Shown here: positions 7,501 to 8,745 of the stretch, one piece after another | Layout: each line of letters starts with the position of its first letter | Numbering within the stretch: the stretch's first letter is position 1 | Source: Blastocatellia bacterium | Lineage (GTDB): Bacteria > Acidobacteriota > Blastocatellia > Pyrinomonadales > Pyrinomonadaceae | Assembly (NCBI GenBank): GCA_003175865.1 | Contig: PSRF01000381.1 | Coordinates: 1 to 8,745, forward strand | Length of the DNA stretch: 8,745 nucleotides | Reading direction: 5' to 3' | Position numbers and translations under genes: made by a program | The notes under the pieces: model-generated | Told to the model about the DNA's origin: nothing | The model's input: only the letters and a program-made list of their open reading frames with translations | Databases searched by the model: none

Positions 7501-8603
7501 ACTTTGGTTTCAACAACCTGCTTCGCTTTTACGATCCTTCCGCTAACAGCATAAGACACGCGGCCTACGTTGATGTCAGGCGACGGGTCAGCCGCGGTCT
7601 TACATTCACGGCAAATTACACTTATGCGAAATCGCTCGACGATGCGTCGGATGCGAGTCCCGATGTGCGCACGCTGACGACACCAACTACGCTGGGCCAG
7701 GAAGTTTCATATGGCGTACCGCGGACGCAGGATCGCTCCTTTTCAACCTTTGATCTGACACATAATGTGAGTGCAACGGCCGTTTATGATTTGCCATTCG
7801 GTAAAGGCCGACAGTACCTGGCCAATTCACCTGGCATTGTTGATGCCCTGGTGGGTGGTTGGAGTTTTTCGAGTCTGTTTCGCATTCAAAGTGGTCAGCC
7901 GTTCGTGCCGATCATCACCGATACAAATCGGCTGGGAGGCACCAATCGCGCTATTCGCCTCGATATAATTCCGGGCGTGCCGCTGAAGAATCCGAATTAT
8001 TCAGGGAGTTGTTCGATCGGGAATACCTGCGAACCTTACATTAACCTGTCTGCTTTCATGAGACCGGCCAAAGGTTCACTAGGAAACGCACCACGCACCC
8101 TCGACATACGCGCGCCAAATCAGGAGTACTTCGATTTTTCAGTTCAAAAGGACTTCAATTTCCCATTTAGTAAGGACAGCAAGCGTCGCATCAACCTGCG
8201 CGTTGATTTCATCAACGCCTTCAACCATCCGAACTTCCGATACTTCAACACGGGAAATACGCCGCCGGGATTTGGCTCGGTGCCAAACGAAGCATTACTT
8301 ACGCAGACTGACCTAAACAACTGGAACAGTTTTGCGCCAGGACGTTCAGCCACGTTGACTCAGGTAAATAATTTGATCATCAACGCCCGGCTACCTAGCG
8401 GTGCATTGCCTTTGGACTACTTCCGGGTTCCTATTCCGGAACGCTTTGCGACAACGAATGCGAATGCTTTTGACATTACAACTCTGTCGGGGTTGAAGCT
8501 TTACCGGCTCCGTCAAGCCTTAGACACGAATTTCGGAACGCTCGCGGCCTCGTTGCCATACCAGCCGCGATACATTCAGTTCGGAATCAGGGTGTTCTTC
8601 TAA
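4572..8603 (+). CDS. Oar-like TonB-dependent outer-membrane receptor with N-terminal CarboxypepD_reg-like domain
   Basis: A 1343-residue outer-membrane protein. The start at 4572 gives a signal peptide (MRLFQTVVIVLVCSLAVLG, then QSN). Residues about 24-105 are a carboxypeptidase-regulatory-like beta-sandwich (GGISGTVFDQNGAVVPGATV, YSVRVEATGF). A plug domain follows at about 125-245 (VTERQIRDLPLNNRSVLDL; LNLNGGRSGSTAILADGVNN; STGGGVINATTKSGTNDFNG). The rest, about 250-1343, is a long beta barrel with landmarks such as FFFFAYEPRWRR, NDWKIKPNLTLNLGLRY, ELAYVGNKGTHLY and FTANYTYAKSLDDASD, ending YIQFGIRVFF with the C-terminal Phe used in outer-membrane insertion. The mature protein has only four Cys, in two close pairs (390/401 and 1147/1153), both likely in surface loops. 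This type is expanded in Acidobacteriota and works without SusD. Next to polysaccharide-degrading enzymes, a role in oligosaccharide uptake or adhesion is likely, but the ligand is unknown. No TonB box was identified. Confidence 0.93.
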   Translation: MRLFQTVVIVLVCSLAVLGQSNKGGISGTVFDQNGAVVPGATVIITDLGTQKSITLTTSSSGAYSASSLDPVDYSVRVEATGFKKAIIEKVKVDTATTAAVNVTLETGTVGETVTISSEAAVINTESATTTQTVTERQIRDLPLNNRSVLDLAVTAPNVSGDAGSEDPGVTSDQPVPGFNLNLNGGRSGSTAILADGVNNTGVGIARAVVSFTPETVQEFTVQTSAYSAEFGSTGGGVINATTKSGTNDFNGEALWYHRNPKTNALPYRIGNGPRPANNLRYNQVSFTVGGPVFLPRFGEGGKHFYDGRNKTFFFFAYEPRWRRDFLSVTTLLPSAAERAGDFTNLVRTSSGWVPTSIAQKYNLTSTGTTNIFQQFNLVNGRLVPLPQTCTVNGVTTATYCQFPGNKIPANMIDPKALEVLKFMPTPGDYFIDDAGLVRNYIVQRFVTQDETRYTLRLDHNFTSNDHVNFRYTKTPAVGIRGFGSDINGNTGIYSDAKQYLLAYNKMITPTLVNDLRLNYTRGVFSEDFSPEFSIQGGRNLATELGLPSLTSGGMPLFQISGDGSYNAFADVGSSGSTNNFNVEERFNINDIVYWTHGNKTWKFGVDLSYARLNVIPFFGASGGRWEFRVVNTSDNRSTAVANGGNNLASLLLGVPNAVQVRPLLINYDYRWKSGAAFVQNDWKIKPNLTLNLGLRYALQYPRTEKNNLQGVFRPDLAITQTLTDAQRRATATGLGVPTSSPIPSSVPTTVLIPPFAFSGRGGRSRYLTPVDYWGFEPRFGFAWSPQIGWMEKKSMVIRGGYGISHATLTGNNRLPNPDFGAFTAVSTTATGSTVGGTADSTQPVRLSGNPPLISGGSIDSVLGTNADGLVYLNSLGTPGFAISIEGSGKVPTSQNWNLSIQMELFKNTIVELAYVGNKGTHLYMPLVNINPKDINFVESLEAQNLNSETTFPDPLQRRNLLGAVVTIQRNSVTAPYFGFNNLLRFYDPSANSIRHAAYVDVRRRVSRGLTFTANYTYAKSLDDASDASPDVRTLTTPTTLGQEVSYGVPRTQDRSFSTFDLTHNVSATAVYDLPFGKGRQYLANSPGIVDALVGGWSFSSLFRIQSGQPFVPIITDTNRLGGTNRAIRLDIIPGVPLKNPNYSGSCSIGNTCEPYINLSAFMRPAKGSLGNAPRTLDIRAPNQEYFDFSVQKDFNFPFSKDSKRRINLRVDFINAFNHPNFRYFNTGNTPPGFGSVPNEALLTQTDLNNWNSFAPGRSATLTQVNNLIINARLPSGALPLDYFRVPIPERFATTNANAFDITTLSGLKLYRLRQALDTNFGTLAASLPYQPRYIQFGIRVFF

Positions 8604-8624
8604 TCTTCTCTGTATCATTCAGTG

Positions 8625-8712
8625 TTCTCTTTGTCTCTGTGTGTCTCTCTGGTTTTGACTGCGGATTAGAAATTAACCCGGAGACACAGAACGCGCACAG
8701 CAGCACAGAGAA
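8625..8712. repeat. CACAGAG/GTGTCTC-type imperfect inverted repeat after the receptor gene
   Basis: A purine/pyrimidine-biased left arm (TTCTCT at 8625-8630; TGTGTCTC at 8640-8647, then TCTGGTT) is mirrored by a right arm (AACCCGGAGACACA at 8675-8688; AGAGAA at 8707-8712). The inner 8-bp pair and outer 6-bp pair match perfectly; the stretch between is imperfect. It resembles the ACACAGAGACACAGAG repeats dispersed in many environmental bacterial genomes. It begins 21 nt after the receptor stop and could also help end transcription, but no T-run follows the right arm. Confidence 0.5.
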
Positions 8713-8727
8713 ATCCTTTGGAAAAAA

Positions 8728-8745
8728 TTGTAGGGGCGGCTCTCC
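8728..8745 (+). repeat. Start of a GTAGGGGCGG-type dispersed repeat, cut by the window end
   Basis: The last 18 bases, TTGTAGGGGCGGCTCTCC, look like the left arm of a dispersed palindrome known from several phyla, in which GTAGGGGCGG is followed by CTCTCCGTGGCCGCCCC or similar. The complementary arm would lie just outside the window, so this is a recognition call only. Confidence 0.4.

Overview
The window carries four genes, all on the + strand, that read as a plant cell-wall polysaccharide degradation and uptake locus. In order they are: the 3' part of a rhamnogalacturonan acetylesterase-type SGNH hydrolase (1-638, cut by the window edge), a sialate O-acetylesterase-family (SASA) esterase (796-2352), a GH51 alpha-L-arabinofuranosidase with a twin-arginine-like leader (2540-4228), and a very large Oar-like TonB-dependent outer-membrane receptor with an N-terminal carboxypeptidase-regulatory-like domain (4572-8603).

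The likely host is a Gram-negative of the Acidobacteriota, perhaps near Blastocatellia/Pyrinomonadales. This is inferred from the style of the receptor (CarboxypepD_reg-like domain, plug, barrel ending in an aromatic residue, no SusD partner), from the balanced base composition, and from intergenic gaps rich in short palindromic repeats. No marker gene is present, so the assignment is tentative.

The genes fit one job. The two esterases would remove acetyl groups from pectin or hemicellulose, the GH51 enzyme would release arabinofuranose from arabinan or arabinoxylan side chains, and the receptor would bind or import the products, or attach cells to the substrate. They are spaced by 157, 187 and 343 nt, so they are probably not one tightly packed operon. 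A terminator-like hairpin lies 3 nt after the SASA stop.

The most unusual structure is in the gaps. Every intergenic region contains a different palindromic repeat family: GCAGGCG (653-763), CCACGGC (2356-2495, an inverted pair), a nested four-palindrome element (4276-4466), and at the right end CACAGAG/GTGTCTC plus a truncated GTAGGGGCGG repeat (8625-8745). The 191-bp element at 4276-4466 has near-perfect 32-bp inverted ends. Each end is itself a palindrome, and the two ends enclose a second inverted pair of palindromes. All four palindromes share the core GTTTYAAC but have different, internally complementary arms. It lies just upstream of the receptor gene and is the best candidate here for an undescribed element. 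No tRNA, rRNA, CRISPR array, transposase or phage gene was seen.
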